Positions 43,079 to 51,829 of a stretch of 64,000 bases of DNA are shown piece by piece. Positions within the stretch are counted from its first letter, which is position 1. Each line of letters opens with the position of its first letter. Both the position numbers and the translations under genes were made by a program. Location of the stretch: NCBI GenBank assembly GCA_009885105.1, contig VFLI01000002.1, positions 34,889 through 98,888 on the forward strand, read 5' to 3'. Below the pieces are notes generated by a model, which saw only the letters and a list, made by a program, of their open reading frames with translations, was not told the DNA's origin and did not search any database. The stretch is from Spirochaetia bacterium (lineage in GTDB: Bacteria > Spirochaetota > Leptospiria > Leptospirales > Leptonemataceae).

Positions 43079-43691
43079 GTTCTGCCCTGAAATCTTTCAG
43101 AAAGTCTTGAGGTTTCAAATAATAGGGATTGTGAACGATCTGACCGTACACAACCATCATGGGATGCACTTTAAGTACATTAAGAATCGTTACGCCGTCA
43201 AATCTTCCCGCATCGTACTGACAGATGGCGCTCACCGGATGCGTCAACAGCACCTCGTTCACCAGAGCCTCGTATTCCATCAGACGGTCCGATCCGGGGA
43301 TGCCCCTCAGAGCCCAGGACATTTCGCCGCTTACACGGGCATTCGGATAACCGGCTTTCTTTGCCCGATCATAAAAATCACGCAGGGTGTTGAGCATGTT
43401 TTCGGGAATAAATTTTCCGCCCGGGCAGTAGGTTTGATCGGCCGGAAGAATGGAGAATCTGTCATCAGTCGGCAGTTCAATTCCCATACCCAGCAGCCAG
43501 TCTTGAACTTCTTCCGGCTGCATCGTGTCGGCAAAATAGGCCACTCTTTCCAGGCTTTTAATACCGCTCTCCAGATACCTGCCGATTACGGCGCGCCGTT
43601 CAGTGTCATCTGTATAAATCATGCACATATGCGTGCCAGCAGGAAAAGCCTGGGTTGTAAAACCCATGTCCGTCAGATTTTCGCTTTTCAT
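43062..43691 (-). CDS. MEDS-domain sensor protein
   Basis: The 209-residue protein fits the MEDS (methanogen/methylotroph, DcmR-type sensory) domain: HMCMIYTDDTERRAVIGRYLESGIKSLERVAYF at the start. It continues with a central FIPENMLNTLRDFYDRAKKAGYPNARVSGEMSW and CQYDAGRFDG, then VLKVHPMMVVYGQIVHNPYY. In other bacteria such domains precede kinases or regulators and may bind hydrocarbon-like or other small ligands. As first gene of the operon it probably feeds a signal into the kinase with which it is translationally coupled. Confidence 0.85.
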   Translation of the reverse strand: MKSENLTDMGFTTQAFPAGTHMCMIYTDDTERRAVIGRYLESGIKSLERVAYFADTMQPEEVQDWLLGMGIELPTDDRFSILPADQTYCPGGKFIPENMLNTLRDFYDRAKKAGYPNARVSGEMSWALRGIPGSDRLMEYEALVNEVLLTHPVSAICQYDAGRFDGVTILNVLKVHPMMVVYGQIVHNPYYLKPQDFLKDFRAEHEHVN

Positions 43692-43838
43692 GGCGGATTC
43701 TCCTATTTTAAAGAGAGCATTCCAGAGGTCTGAGTGATCCTAATTTTTCAGAAAGAGAAAAATTTTTTGTCCGGGCCTGCATGGCGTCGACATCGAAGGG
43801 TGCGAGGATTCCATCCGCCGCAGACCGCAATCCGGATC

Positions 43839-43891
43839 TCCTTAATTAAGGAAATTTTTTACTTGACAGATATTCTGCAAAAAACTTTAGA
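43839..43891 (+). promoter_or_regulatory. promoter with adjacent palindrome before the gene at 43908
   Basis: TTGACA (43863-43868), 17 bases and TTTAGA (43886-43891) give a promoter whose transcript would begin about ten bases before ATG 43908. A perfect 14-bp palindrome TCCTTAATTAAGGA (43839-43852) sits just upstream of the -35, a position suited to an activator or repressor. The rest of the 216-base gap (43692-43838) shows nothing clear. Confidence 0.55.
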
Positions 43892-43907
43892 TTGCCCTTG
43901 GACCAAT

Positions 43908-44552
43908 ATGCTGGAAGAAAAGGAATTTAAATGCCGCAGCAGCGATCTGAAAACCGGAACGTTTCTTTTCGACGAGCTGCATAAAAACATGTATGAAGAC
44001 GGTGAGCTGGTGGAGTCGATTGTAGAATACAACACTTCGAACAGGCTCATCGCAAGAAAAAATTCCCGCTTCTCCGGCAGTAAAACCGCTCCGGATTTTC
44101 ATCTGGAGGATTTTCGTGACGGCTATGAAGAAGGGGCCGAGCATCTGGACACAGGAACCCGGCTTTACTTTCGCAGAAACGCTCAGTCACCGATGCGCGA
44201 ACGGATCATCCAGATCCCGGAACCGGCCGTCATCGACAGCGGCTTTGATCATTTTGTTCTGGATAATTTTGACGCGTTGCTTCGTGGCGAGCAGTTCAAT
44301 GTGAATGCGGGGATTTCCTTCCAGCTCGATTTCTACAGATTTGTACTGAGTCTGACGTCGAAGGAAGAAACCGGCGGCCGGGAATGCGTTCTGTTCACAA
44401 TCGAGATCAGCAATTTCCTTCTGAAAGCGCTGGCCGATTCAATTCGTATGACATACGATTTGACTTTGCGCAAACCAATCCGCTACGAGGGCATCTCAAA
44501 CATCAACGACGCAAACGGAAGAAGTCACAAAGTCCGCACCGATTTTATTTGA
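43908..44552 (+). CDS. conserved hypothetical protein
   Basis: From ATG 43908 the product is 214 residues. A longer open frame reaches 43734, but the promoter lies inside that extension, which argues for the later start. The text resembles a conserved uncharacterised family, which I recall mainly from gammaproteobacteria. It has ELHKNMYEDGELVESIVEY, LIARK, FDHFVLDNFDALLRGE near the middle, and an end YEGISNINDANGRSHKVRTDF. No signal peptide is present in this version, whereas relatives appear to be exported. Role unknown. Confidence 0.6.
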   Translation: MLEEKEFKCRSSDLKTGTFLFDELHKNMYEDGELVESIVEYNTSNRLIARKNSRFSGSKTAPDFHLEDFRDGYEEGAEHLDTGTRLYFRRNAQSPMRERIIQIPEPAVIDSGFDHFVLDNFDALLRGEQFNVNAGISFQLDFYRFVLSLTSKEETGGRECVLFTIEISNFLLKALADSIRMTYDLTLRKPIRYEGISNINDANGRSHKVRTDFI

Positions 44553-44615
44553 TGTTCGTCAGTTTGCACGAAACAGAACAACCGGCGTTGTGGACTTCTC
44601 AATCCGGCCGGAAGG

Positions 44616-45391
44616 TCATGGCCAGAGTAGAGTATGAAAATCAATCACCGGAACAAAAGAACTCCCGCCATCAGTGCTTTTCCAGACAGTATAGCCCTTT
44701 GCAATCGCATACACTACGAGCGGATTCGTCAGTGAATATTCCACATCCAAAAATTGCGGCTTCATCTGCGGCGCATTGCCCGTTGGGTCCGAGTCGGCCA
44801 CAGTTACTCCGGTATTTCCGCTGTCCGTGGATTTTATCAGTTTCGTAAAACTGGAAGTTATAAAGGCGGCGCTGTTGGTCGGATGAATATTCAAGGGTCC
44901 GAATGAGCTGACATTCGTAACCGTCCATGTGAGTCCGGCATCCGAGCTTCGATAAACTCTTTTCGCGCGGTCATCGTTCGCGTAAACGATATTCGGATTG
45001 GATCGGAACACGTCAAAATGCATTACCATGCCTCCTCCGGCCGCTGTTGGATTTCGCGAACTCCACGTTGCGCCGCCATCTGGGCTTCTGTAGAATCCTC
45101 CGTGTCCACTTCTGAGATCGGCCGGCGGACCGGGCGCGGCGACAGCAGCCATGTAGACTTTATTAGAATTTCCGGGATCGGTGACAACGTCGTATATCTG
45201 CGGATAAGACAGGCGATTGACATCGCAGCCCAGGCCAGACCGCATCCCGGTCCAGCTGGAAGAGCGAGCATTTTCATTGAGTCGTCTTCTTCTGTTTTAC
45301 GGCAACCAACCGATGCCAGGGCCAGAATTGCCGCAAAAAGGCGGGGATTTACAGGCAGCAAAAAAGCTGTCAGAAATCCTGAGTGTCTCAT
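44616..45391 (-). pseudogene. frameshifted, truncated Asp-box (BNR) beta-propeller lipoprotein
   Basis: The start at 45391 encodes a lipoprotein signal (AAILALASVGC) and an acidic linker CRKTEEDDS. In the next frame the text continues NENARSSSWTGMRSGLGCDVNRLSYPQIYDVVTDPGN and two or three Asp-box repeats (YRSPDGGATWS, YRSSDAGLTWT, KSTDGGSSF). One missing base around 45280 separates the two parts. The propeller then stops at 44616 after only about 200 residues, far fewer than a full six- or seven-blade propeller, so the 3' end is lost too. This is most likely a pseudogene of a surface glycan- or protein-binding lipoprotein. Confidence 0.65.
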
Positions 45392-45564
45392 GTCCTGTAT
45401 GACGAAAATATTTCCGTAATTTTTAGGAGAATTGACTTATTTTCTATTGCGCTGAAATCCGCGGCAGACCAGTATGCATTCACAATATGGTACAGACTGG
45501 AAAAATGCTGTTGATTGCGGCCGCGATTAAATAGATGGCAGCAGATTCTCTTCCCGGCGAAACT

Positions 45565-46266
45565 ATGTTTGAACGAATCGTTTATTTCCTTCTGCGATCG
45601 TCCCACTTCCTGGTGGTCTCCACATGTCTTCCGGCCGCATTTTATTATCTTCGTTTCTATTCTGATTCTCCCGGAAGTTCCGCTGCCAGACTCCTTACTT
45701 TGCTGGGGGCGCCTCTCTGGGCGCTGCTGTACTTTGGTCTGCACAGTTACGCATATCCCGTGAACGCACGCGGCGCGGCTGTCTTTTCTCTGGGTCCAAT
45801 CGTCAACCTCTGTATTTCCGGATTCACCGCATCCAATCTTATATTCGGATCTTACAGCGTGCTGGCCGTATCTCTTACGGCTCAATGCCTTTTTCTTTCG
45901 GGCTGGTTGATACTTTCTTTTTTTCCTGAAAATTCGTATTTCTCTGAGTGGAATCTTCAAACTTTCGACCGCGGACTTCTTCTGAGTGTCAGTCTGCCGC
46001 TCTATCTGCTTGCTTTTTTCATGCTTGGTCCGCTGATCAAAAAAACAGCATTCTTGAACCTGTCACAATCGGCGCCGATACTTTTTGGTTTTGGATCGCA
46101 GATTGTTTCTGAATTATGGGTTCTGTACAAGGGAAGCGCCATCAATCGCAACGAACAATTTGAATCCGAGCGCAATAAAATTCATAACGCCTGGTCCAGC
46201 CTGACCGTAGTCTGCATTACAGGCTCCCTTTGTGCTTATATTTTTATGGCGATATGGCATTCTTAA
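45565..46266 (+). CDS. polytopic membrane protein of unknown function
   Basis: From ATG 45565 (an in-frame ATG at 45535 would add ten polar residues) the product is 233 residues with about six or seven hydrophobic helices. Examples are FLLRSSHFLVVSTCLPAAFYYL, LLTLLGAPLWALLYFGL, LAVSLTAQCLFLSGWLILSFF and LTVVCITGSLCAYIFMAIW. The loops are short, with one larger charged segment near the end (AINRNEQFESERNKIHNAW). I recognise no family. It stands between a decayed gene on the other strand and the U32 gene. Confidence 0.6.
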   Translation: MFERIVYFLLRSSHFLVVSTCLPAAFYYLRFYSDSPGSSAARLLTLLGAPLWALLYFGLHSYAYPVNARGAAVFSLGPIVNLCISGFTASNLIFGSYSVLAVSLTAQCLFLSGWLILSFFPENSYFSEWNLQTFDRGLLLSVSLPLYLLAFFMLGPLIKKTAFLNLSQSAPILFGFGSQIVSELWVLYKGSAINRNEQFESERNKIHNAWSSLTVVCITGSLCAYIFMAIWHS

Positions 46267-46398
46267 TATATATGGTAAAACCAAACTCACCGCGGTTGAA
46301 TACTGAGCCCTCAAACCGGAGCCAATCACGTTTCCTACGACTGGGACAGCTGAATTGGTTGTCAAACCGGGAGCGTTTCGGACAAAGACATTATCAGC

Positions 46399-47739
46399 AT
46401 GAAAAAGAAACCTGAACTGCTCCTGCCGGCGGGAAACCTCGAAAAGATGAGGACAGCATACGATTACGGCGCCGATGCGGTCTACGCCGGCCAGCCACGC
46501 TACAGCCTGCGCACCCGCAACAATGAATTTCTGCTGGAAGAACTGGGAACAGGCATCCGGGAAGCGCATGAAAGGCAGAAAAAATTCTTCGTGGCGTCGA
46601 ACATCATGCCGCACAATGCAAAAGTGCGGACGTACATCCGGGACATGGAAGCAGTCATCGATATGAATCCGGACGGTCTGATCATGGCGGACCCCGGTCT
46701 CATCATGATGGTCCGGGAAAAATGGCCGGATATGCCTGTTCATCTTTCGGTTCAGGCCAACACTGTCAATTATGCTTCTGTAAAATTCTGGAAATCTATG
46801 GGCCTCAAACGCGTGATACTTTCACGCGAACTGTCACTGGATGAAATCGCGGAAATACGAAATTTATGTCCGGATATTGAACTGGAAGTATTTGTCCACG
46901 GCGCCCTGTGCATCGCCTATTCCGGCCGTTGCCTTCTTTCAGGCTATTTCAATCACCGCGATCCCAATCAGGGTAACTGCACCAATTCCTGCCGGTGGAG
47001 CTATCGTGTGCACGACGCAAGCGAAGACGCGACAGGCGGACCTGAAAAATCAAAATACCCGGCCTCCGAGGATCGAATGGGATTCGAAAACCGCCATCCG
47101 CTTGCGGACCGGCTCTACTTGCTGGAAGAAAGCGAAAGACCCGGAGATTACATGCCCATAATGGAAGACGATCTGGGCACTTATATTATGAACTCAAAGG
47201 ACCTCCGCGCCGTCGAATACGTGGAGAAACTGGCCGAGATCGGCATAGACAGCCTGAAAATTGAAGGCAGAACAAAATCTGTTTACTATGTTGCAAGAAC
47301 CGCTCAAACATACCGTCAGGCAATCGATGATGCAGCTGCCGGTATTTCATTCCGGCCGGAACTCGCGCAATCGCTGGAGGCTCTCTCGAACCGCGGTTAT
47401 GTGTCCGGCTTTTTTGAAAGGAAGCGGCCAAATGAAATGCAGAATTATGATTCCGGGCATTCAAAAAACAGCGGAGGCCGTTACGTCGGCGATATTCTCG
47501 GATACAATGAAGACAGAGGCATGGCGCAAATCGCCGTGAAAAATAATTTTGCCGTGGGAGATCTTATTGAGATTGTCCACCCCTCAGGGAATCGTCTTTT
47601 TTCTCTGGAGCGCATGGAAGAAGAAACCGGCGCGCCATTGCAGGAAGCTCCCGGCGACGGCTGGATCGTGCATATAACACTGCCAGAAAAGTTTGAAACG
47701 GGCATGCTGGCCAAAATTACGCAGCCTTCGGGCGTCTGA
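46399..47739 (+). CDS. trhP: U32-family tRNA hydroxylation protein (TrhP/YegQ-like)
   Basis: The 446-residue protein carries ELLLPAGNLEKMRTAYDYGADAVYAG at the start and the U32 signature VFVHGALCIAYSGRCLLSGYF, then NQGNCTNSCRWSY. The cysteines of these segments hold the iron-sulphur cluster in the family. The C-terminal beta-barrel extension is present. YegQ/TrhP proteins make 5-hydroxyuridine at tRNA position 34 using prephenate as a precursor; older annotation calls them collagenase-like peptidases. A roughly 50-residue polar insertion follows CRWSY. Assignment to TrhP rather than another U32 subgroup is by overall similarity to YegQ. Confidence 0.85.
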   Translation: MKKKPELLLPAGNLEKMRTAYDYGADAVYAGQPRYSLRTRNNEFLLEELGTGIREAHERQKKFFVASNIMPHNAKVRTYIRDMEAVIDMNPDGLIMADPGLIMMVREKWPDMPVHLSVQANTVNYASVKFWKSMGLKRVILSRELSLDEIAEIRNLCPDIELEVFVHGALCIAYSGRCLLSGYFNHRDPNQGNCTNSCRWSYRVHDASEDATGGPEKSKYPASEDRMGFENRHPLADRLYLLEESERPGDYMPIMEDDLGTYIMNSKDLRAVEYVEKLAEIGIDSLKIEGRTKSVYYVARTAQTYRQAIDDAAAGISFRPELAQSLEALSNRGYVSGFFERKRPNEMQNYDSGHSKNSGGRYVGDILGYNEDRGMAQIAVKNNFAVGDLIEIVHPSGNRLFSLERMEEETGAPLQEAPGDGWIVHITLPEKFETGMLAKITQPSGV

Positions 47740-47783
47740 AATCTTACTGAAAGAAAGCATACAGTATAAAAAGGAGAGCAACA

Positions 47784-48200
47784 ATGAGAACTGCAGCAAG
47801 ATTTTTTTTAGTGTTTATGATAAGCGCCTCGCTTTCGAGTGTATTCGCACGGTATGAAGACCGATTCACCGGCCAATGGAACATGATTTCCATAACAAGC
47901 GGAACTCAAACACGTAAAATTCCGGAAGGCGCCGTCGCAAACTGGGAATTTTTCGCAAACGGAACCGGAATTATTAAAATGCAGAAGCAGGGGCGGATGG
48001 AGAGCAAAGAATTTACCTGGATGCTCAGGGGAAAAACTCTATTGCTCGGTGAAAAAAACGGCACGGCCAAACCGGATGAACTCCAGTTCGGCTTCTACGA
48101 CGATTATCTGTTCCTGATGAAAGCTCCCGACGACAACATTCTATTGAAGAAAGCAGCCGCCGGTTCATCCGAAGAAGAACCTCCGGCCCCGCCGAACTGA
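47784..48200 (+). CDS. exported lipocalin-like small protein
   Basis: The 138-residue product begins with a signal peptide (FFLVFMISASLSSVFA) and has a beta-rich body. GQWNMISI, WEFFANGTGIIKMQ, FTWMLRGKTLLLGE and FGFYDDYLFLMK show the opening G-x-W and strand rhythm of small lipocalin-like domains. It ends in an acidic, Pro-rich tail. AAGGAGAG stands about eight bases before ATG. It is 45 bases behind the U32 gene and 20 before holA, so the three may form one transcript. Function unknown. Confidence 0.6.
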   Translation: MRTAARFFLVFMISASLSSVFARYEDRFTGQWNMISITSGTQTRKIPEGAVANWEFFANGTGIIKMQKQGRMESKEFTWMLRGKTLLLGEKNGTAKPDELQFGFYDDYLFLMKAPDDNILLKKAAAGSSEEEPPAPPN

Positions 48201-48219
48201 CGGCGGAAAATAAGCAGAT

Positions 48220-49281
48220 ATGGAAATAAAAGATCCCGGCAGTTTCGAGAAGCATTTATCGCGCATGCCGCTCGAAACACCGGAGATTATTGTTATTTCC
48301 GGCTCTGATACCGGGGTTCTCGACACCGCGGCCTTGATGATCAAAGCTCGGCTGCAGCGTGAAATCGGCGCGTTTGAAACCACCGTGTATTCCGCGGAAC
48401 CGGGAGAGGACAGCCGATTCCGTCAGGAAGTGTTCAACATTCCTCTGTTTGCGCCCTACCGTTTCTTTATTGTCCGTCACGGAGAAGAATTGTTTGCTCC
48501 TTATCTGCCCGGCGCTGAAAATTCTTCGCGCAAAAGCGAATCAGCCGCTCTGAAACGGGAGTTTGAACGACTGCCAGATCGTACCCTGATACTGATCGAA
48601 TTCTCCGGAAATCCGCCGGCAAAGTTTCTGGATCTTTTTGCGGGAAAGCTCTGTCATTTGCAGACAAAAGAGCTCTATTCAAATCAGGTTCTGGATGTTG
48701 TGCGCGCCACCGCCAAAAAACTGGGCATTCAGCTTGAGGACGAATCGATCTATGAAATTCGCGACCGTGTTCCCCAGAAGGCAGCGGCCATCGAATCAGC
48801 GCTGCAGCGCCTTCGGGGAATCGTGAAAGACCGCGCTGTGAGCGTGGAAGATGTGCGTGAAATTCTTTTCCCGGCTCCCGGAGTCCAGCCTTTCGCTCTG
48901 GTTGACGCAATATTTGCCCAGGATCATACGATGGTCGAGAAAGAGCTCCTGCGTTTCAATCCGCAGGAAGATAATTTTCTTGTAATTCTCAAATTGATCT
49001 TAAATCGAGCCAACGAAATACGTCAATTCCTTACGGGCAGAAAACTGGGCATGTCCGAATCTGAGATTCTTGAATTTCTGGATATCAAAAACAGACCTCC
49101 ATTCATTCAGAAGAAAATTCTCAGCCGACTGGCGGACGAATCTCGTCATTTCAACAATAAAAGACTTTCCATTCTGTATGCCTTTCTTGTAAAAACTGGA
49201 AATGAGTTTCGGTCCGGCGTGCCGGCGCATAAACAGAATCTGTTCTTTCAGGAGAAAATTATGGAAGTTTTCTTCTCATAA
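48220..49281 (+). CDS. holA: DNA polymerase III delta subunit
   Basis: The 353-residue product has the organisation of HolA, the clamp-loader subunit that opens the beta clamp. An N-terminal P-loop-like fold without a true Walker A (IIVISGSD) is followed by a middle segment and then the C-terminal collar: QPFALVDAIFAQD, LLRFNPQEDNFLVILKLILNRANEIRQFLTGRKLGMSESEILEFLDI and KKILSRLADESRHF. Sequence conservation of this family is low, so the call rests on this C-terminal pattern and length. It overlaps the convergent TPR gene by six bases. Confidence 0.82.
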   Translation: MEIKDPGSFEKHLSRMPLETPEIIVISGSDTGVLDTAALMIKARLQREIGAFETTVYSAEPGEDSRFRQEVFNIPLFAPYRFFIVRHGEELFAPYLPGAENSSRKSESAALKREFERLPDRTLILIEFSGNPPAKFLDLFAGKLCHLQTKELYSNQVLDVVRATAKKLGIQLEDESIYEIRDRVPQKAAAIESALQRLRGIVKDRAVSVEDVREILFPAPGVQPFALVDAIFAQDHTMVEKELLRFNPQEDNFLVILKLILNRANEIRQFLTGRKLGMSESEILEFLDIKNRPPFIQKKILSRLADESRHFNNKRLSILYAFLVKTGNEFRSGVPAHKQNLFFQEKIMEVFFS

Positions 49282-50592
49282 ACCGCCGAAAGCCGCCGAA
49301 AGCTCGGCATCTTCCCAGACTCTATCGCGTTCCATGAGGCGACGGCTGTAATTTCTAAACTTTTCGGGATCGGAGCGATACTGGCGGATGAGATAGGACA
49401 GCGCTTCCCGATTGGCCAGATTTTCTCCGGCCTTCAGACGAAGACCGGCGCTCAGCCTCCGCGACGCTTGATCGACACCCGATTTCGCGGCATAGGATTC
49501 AAACTGCTCGTAGAGCAGAGCGAAGGAACCGACTGTTACTGCATCGGACGCCCTGCCGAGGCCGGAGTACGCCGACTCAAGCTGGCGGTATATCTGCGAC
49601 AGTTCGAAATAGCTGACTGATACGTCCGCATCTGCCGGAGCCGCCGCTGAAAGTTCAAGAGTTTTTCGCAGCACGTACAGAGCCTCGAGATATTTCCTGT
49701 TTCGGAGAAGGAAGGTCCCGTAAGCAAAATACGACCGAACATCGCCGAACAGAGCCGAACGGATCCAGTAGTTCCTTCTGAGAAACTCGACAATCAGCTC
49801 CAGATTGTGAGCGGAGGGATCCAGCGAGCCCCGATCGATTACATTTCTTTCTCTGTTTTCCATCTGTTCGAGATTTCGGATACAGATATTGTGAGCCTCG
49901 TCGGCATCTGGATTCTTCAGAAGATTGCCAAGTCTTTCAAAAACGAAAACGGCGCGCGATGCGTACTGAGCAAGCAGAGACCGAGAACTCTGCGCCTCGG
50001 CCTGATCGTTCAATTTTCTTGAAATAGAAAAGGAAAGAAATGCGGAAAGTGCATACTCTTCCTCGCTGAGCTTCTGCTCCCAGATGCGCGAGAACATATC
50101 GGGATTGCGAAACGGATCCTTCCGTATTTCTTCAAGGGGCAGATCATTGTCTCCGGGACAGGCAAAGGGTACGATTTCGCGCAGGGTCCGTCCGGCTGAG
50201 ACGCCTGGCGGGTGATTCTGCGCCGCGGATTGAAATGCATTGCGGGCCTGCTCAAACGAACGAAGACCCAGATTGTAAGAACCCAGCAGATAGAACAAAA
50301 AAGCGTCGGGACGAATTTTCAAAGATTTTACAAGTTCTGCCATCGCCTCCGAACGGCGGCCCGCGGAAAGATACAGGAAAGCTCTCAGGCGATACGCATC
50401 CGCGCTGGCCATGATAAATGCCCTGTCAACATCTCCGGCGATTGCGAGATGAAAAAAAGCTTTGTCGTCTCTGCCATTTTGATAATCGGCCACAGCCTCA
50501 TTCAGGTATTCCGCAGCTTCCTTTTCCCGTCCTGCATTCAAAGGCATAATGGTGCCGGCCGCCACGGCAAGGATTAGAAGGTATTTAATCAT
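49276..50592 (-). CDS. exported TPR-repeat protein
   Basis: From ATG 50592 the product is 438 residues with a signal peptide (MIKYLLILAVAAGTIMPLNA); an upstream TTG at 50613 would add seven residues. TPR-like repeats occupy residues about 25-150 (EAAEYLNEAVADYQNGRDDKAFFHLAIAG; DAYRLRAFLYLSAGRRSEAMAELVKSLKIRPD). More occur toward the C-terminus (YLEALYVLRKTLELSA; SYFELSQIYRQLESAYSGLGRASDA). It is probably a periplasmic scaffold. No catalytic motif was found. The shared end with holA is convergent. Confidence 0.65.
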   Translation of the reverse strand: MIKYLLILAVAAGTIMPLNAGREKEAAEYLNEAVADYQNGRDDKAFFHLAIAGDVDRAFIMASADAYRLRAFLYLSAGRRSEAMAELVKSLKIRPDAFLFYLLGSYNLGLRSFEQARNAFQSAAQNHPPGVSAGRTLREIVPFACPGDNDLPLEEIRKDPFRNPDMFSRIWEQKLSEEEYALSAFLSFSISRKLNDQAEAQSSRSLLAQYASRAVFVFERLGNLLKNPDADEAHNICIRNLEQMENRERNVIDRGSLDPSAHNLELIVEFLRRNYWIRSALFGDVRSYFAYGTFLLRNRKYLEALYVLRKTLELSAAAPADADVSVSYFELSQIYRQLESAYSGLGRASDAVTVGSFALLYEQFESYAAKSGVDQASRRLSAGLRLKAGENLANREALSYLIRQYRSDPEKFRNYSRRLMERDRVWEDAELSAAFGGL

Positions 50593-50659
50593 TCCAGATA
50601 CAATATCGATCAATCAGCAAAAAGCTTGAAGTCAAATAGGGCCCTGTTTTCCTGACCGG

Positions 50660-51496
50660 GTGTACGGGCTGATAGTCACATTTTTCGGAATTGCGGCGGG
50701 AGCCCTGCTGGTTTACAGAGACGCAGTCAGGCTGGAGCATCTGCTGGACAAATCTATTGTCTACTACGCACTTCCGGCCGTCGCAGCCGTGGCGGTATTT
50801 GCGATGCAGCGGAACAATCCTGCAAAAAAATCCAGAAATTTAAGAATATTAATAAATATTGTCTGGTTTTTTTCCTGTCTGTATTCTTTTTACACAATCT
50901 CCAATCTTCTGCCAGCCCTCAAAGGAGACGCGACGATTATCGGCAATTACCTTTCCACCGCCGTGCTTTCACCTTTCTATGCGCTCTGCCTGAATGTGTT
51001 CATTCTCATGCCTCAGGCATCACAGGCTTCTCTGGAAGCTGGTGAAAATAAAAATTTCTCAGAAACGGCCATGACTGCCTTTCAGGGTCTGCTTCCGATT
51101 GCCCTGGGTTTTTCCGTGCTTGTTGCTTTTTTTATTATGTTTGGAGGCGCGCCCAAAACGACAGCCCCGGAAAGACTGCCTCCGTGGACCGGACTGGAAA
51201 TCAACTCCGTGCGATTTGTGTTCACCGCTGCAATCTGGATTCTTTACATACTGTTTATGGGACTCATCAAAGGTTACAGAGCCGCCGGTCTGTGGTCCTC
51301 GGCCGCAGTCTGGACATCGGGATTCTCCATGCTGCTGCTGATTGTCGAATTTATCGAAATGCTGGAAAATTTTGGCCTGGGGGACCTTGTGATAATCGCG
51401 GAATCACAGGCAATCATGGGCGGACAATTTCTCACTGCATTTCTTTTTATCGCCGTTAACACCGCCGTGTCGTTATTTTTCTCAGAGAAGAGCTGA
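50660..51496 (+). CDS. polytopic membrane protein of unknown function
   Basis: The 278-residue product starts at GTG 50660 and has about eight hydrophobic stretches, beginning LIVTFFGIAAGALLVY and ending FLTAFLFIAVNTAVSLFF. Polar loops include a Pro-rich one (GGAPKTTAPERLPPWTG). I recognise no family. It lies three bases before the DUF59 gene, so the two are almost certainly cotranscribed and possibly translationally coupled. Confidence 0.6.
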   Translation: MYGLIVTFFGIAAGALLVYRDAVRLEHLLDKSIVYYALPAVAAVAVFAMQRNNPAKKSRNLRILINIVWFFSCLYSFYTISNLLPALKGDATIIGNYLSTAVLSPFYALCLNVFILMPQASQASLEAGENKNFSETAMTAFQGLLPIALGFSVLVAFFIMFGGAPKTTAPERLPPWTGLEINSVRFVFTAAIWILYILFMGLIKGYRAAGLWSSAAVWTSGFSMLLLIVEFIEMLENFGLGDLVIIAESQAIMGGQFLTAFLFIAVNTAVSLFFSEKS

Positions 51497-51499
51497 ATT

Positions 51500-51811
51500 A
51501 TGGAAGAAAGCCTGAAAGATAAAGTCTGGAAAGAAGTCGCCACCGTAGACGATCCGGAAATTGGAATTGGCCTGACGGAACTTGGACTCATCTATGAGCT
51601 GGATATCGACGATGCTTCTGTGGCGCATATAAAAATGACACTCACATCGATGGGCTGTCCCGTGGGTCCGCAGATGAAAGCCGCCGTGCATGCGGCAGCC
51701 ACTCGCGTGGAAGGCGTAAAAGATGCGGAGGTAGAAATCGTCTGGACTCCGGCCTGGGATCCGCGCGAAATGGCGACGGAAGAAGCGCAGATGCAGCTGG
51801 GGATTTTTTAG
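51500..51811 (+). CDS. DUF59/MIP18-type iron-sulphur assembly factor
   Basis: The 103-residue protein opens with a helix and the conserved [17 protein letters not shown], then [11 protein letters not shown] with the functional cysteine, and ends with [24 protein letters not shown]. These blocks define the SufT/PaaD-like DUF59 family, involved in maturing iron-sulphur proteins. It is not linked here to suf genes. Its start follows the membrane-protein gene by three bases. Confidence 0.88.
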   Translation: MEESLKDKVWKEVATVDDPEIGIGLTELGLIYELDIDDASVAHIKMTLTSMGCPVGPQMKAAVHAAATRVEGVKDAEVEIVWTPAWDPREMATEEAQMQLGIF

Positions 51812-51829
51812 CGCCATGCTGTCATAAAA

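Noticed and set aside
45388..45960. Minus-strand Lys/Arg-rich frame of 190 codons
   Set aside because: Antisense to the membrane protein at 45565; composition typical of the complement of a hydrophobic gene.
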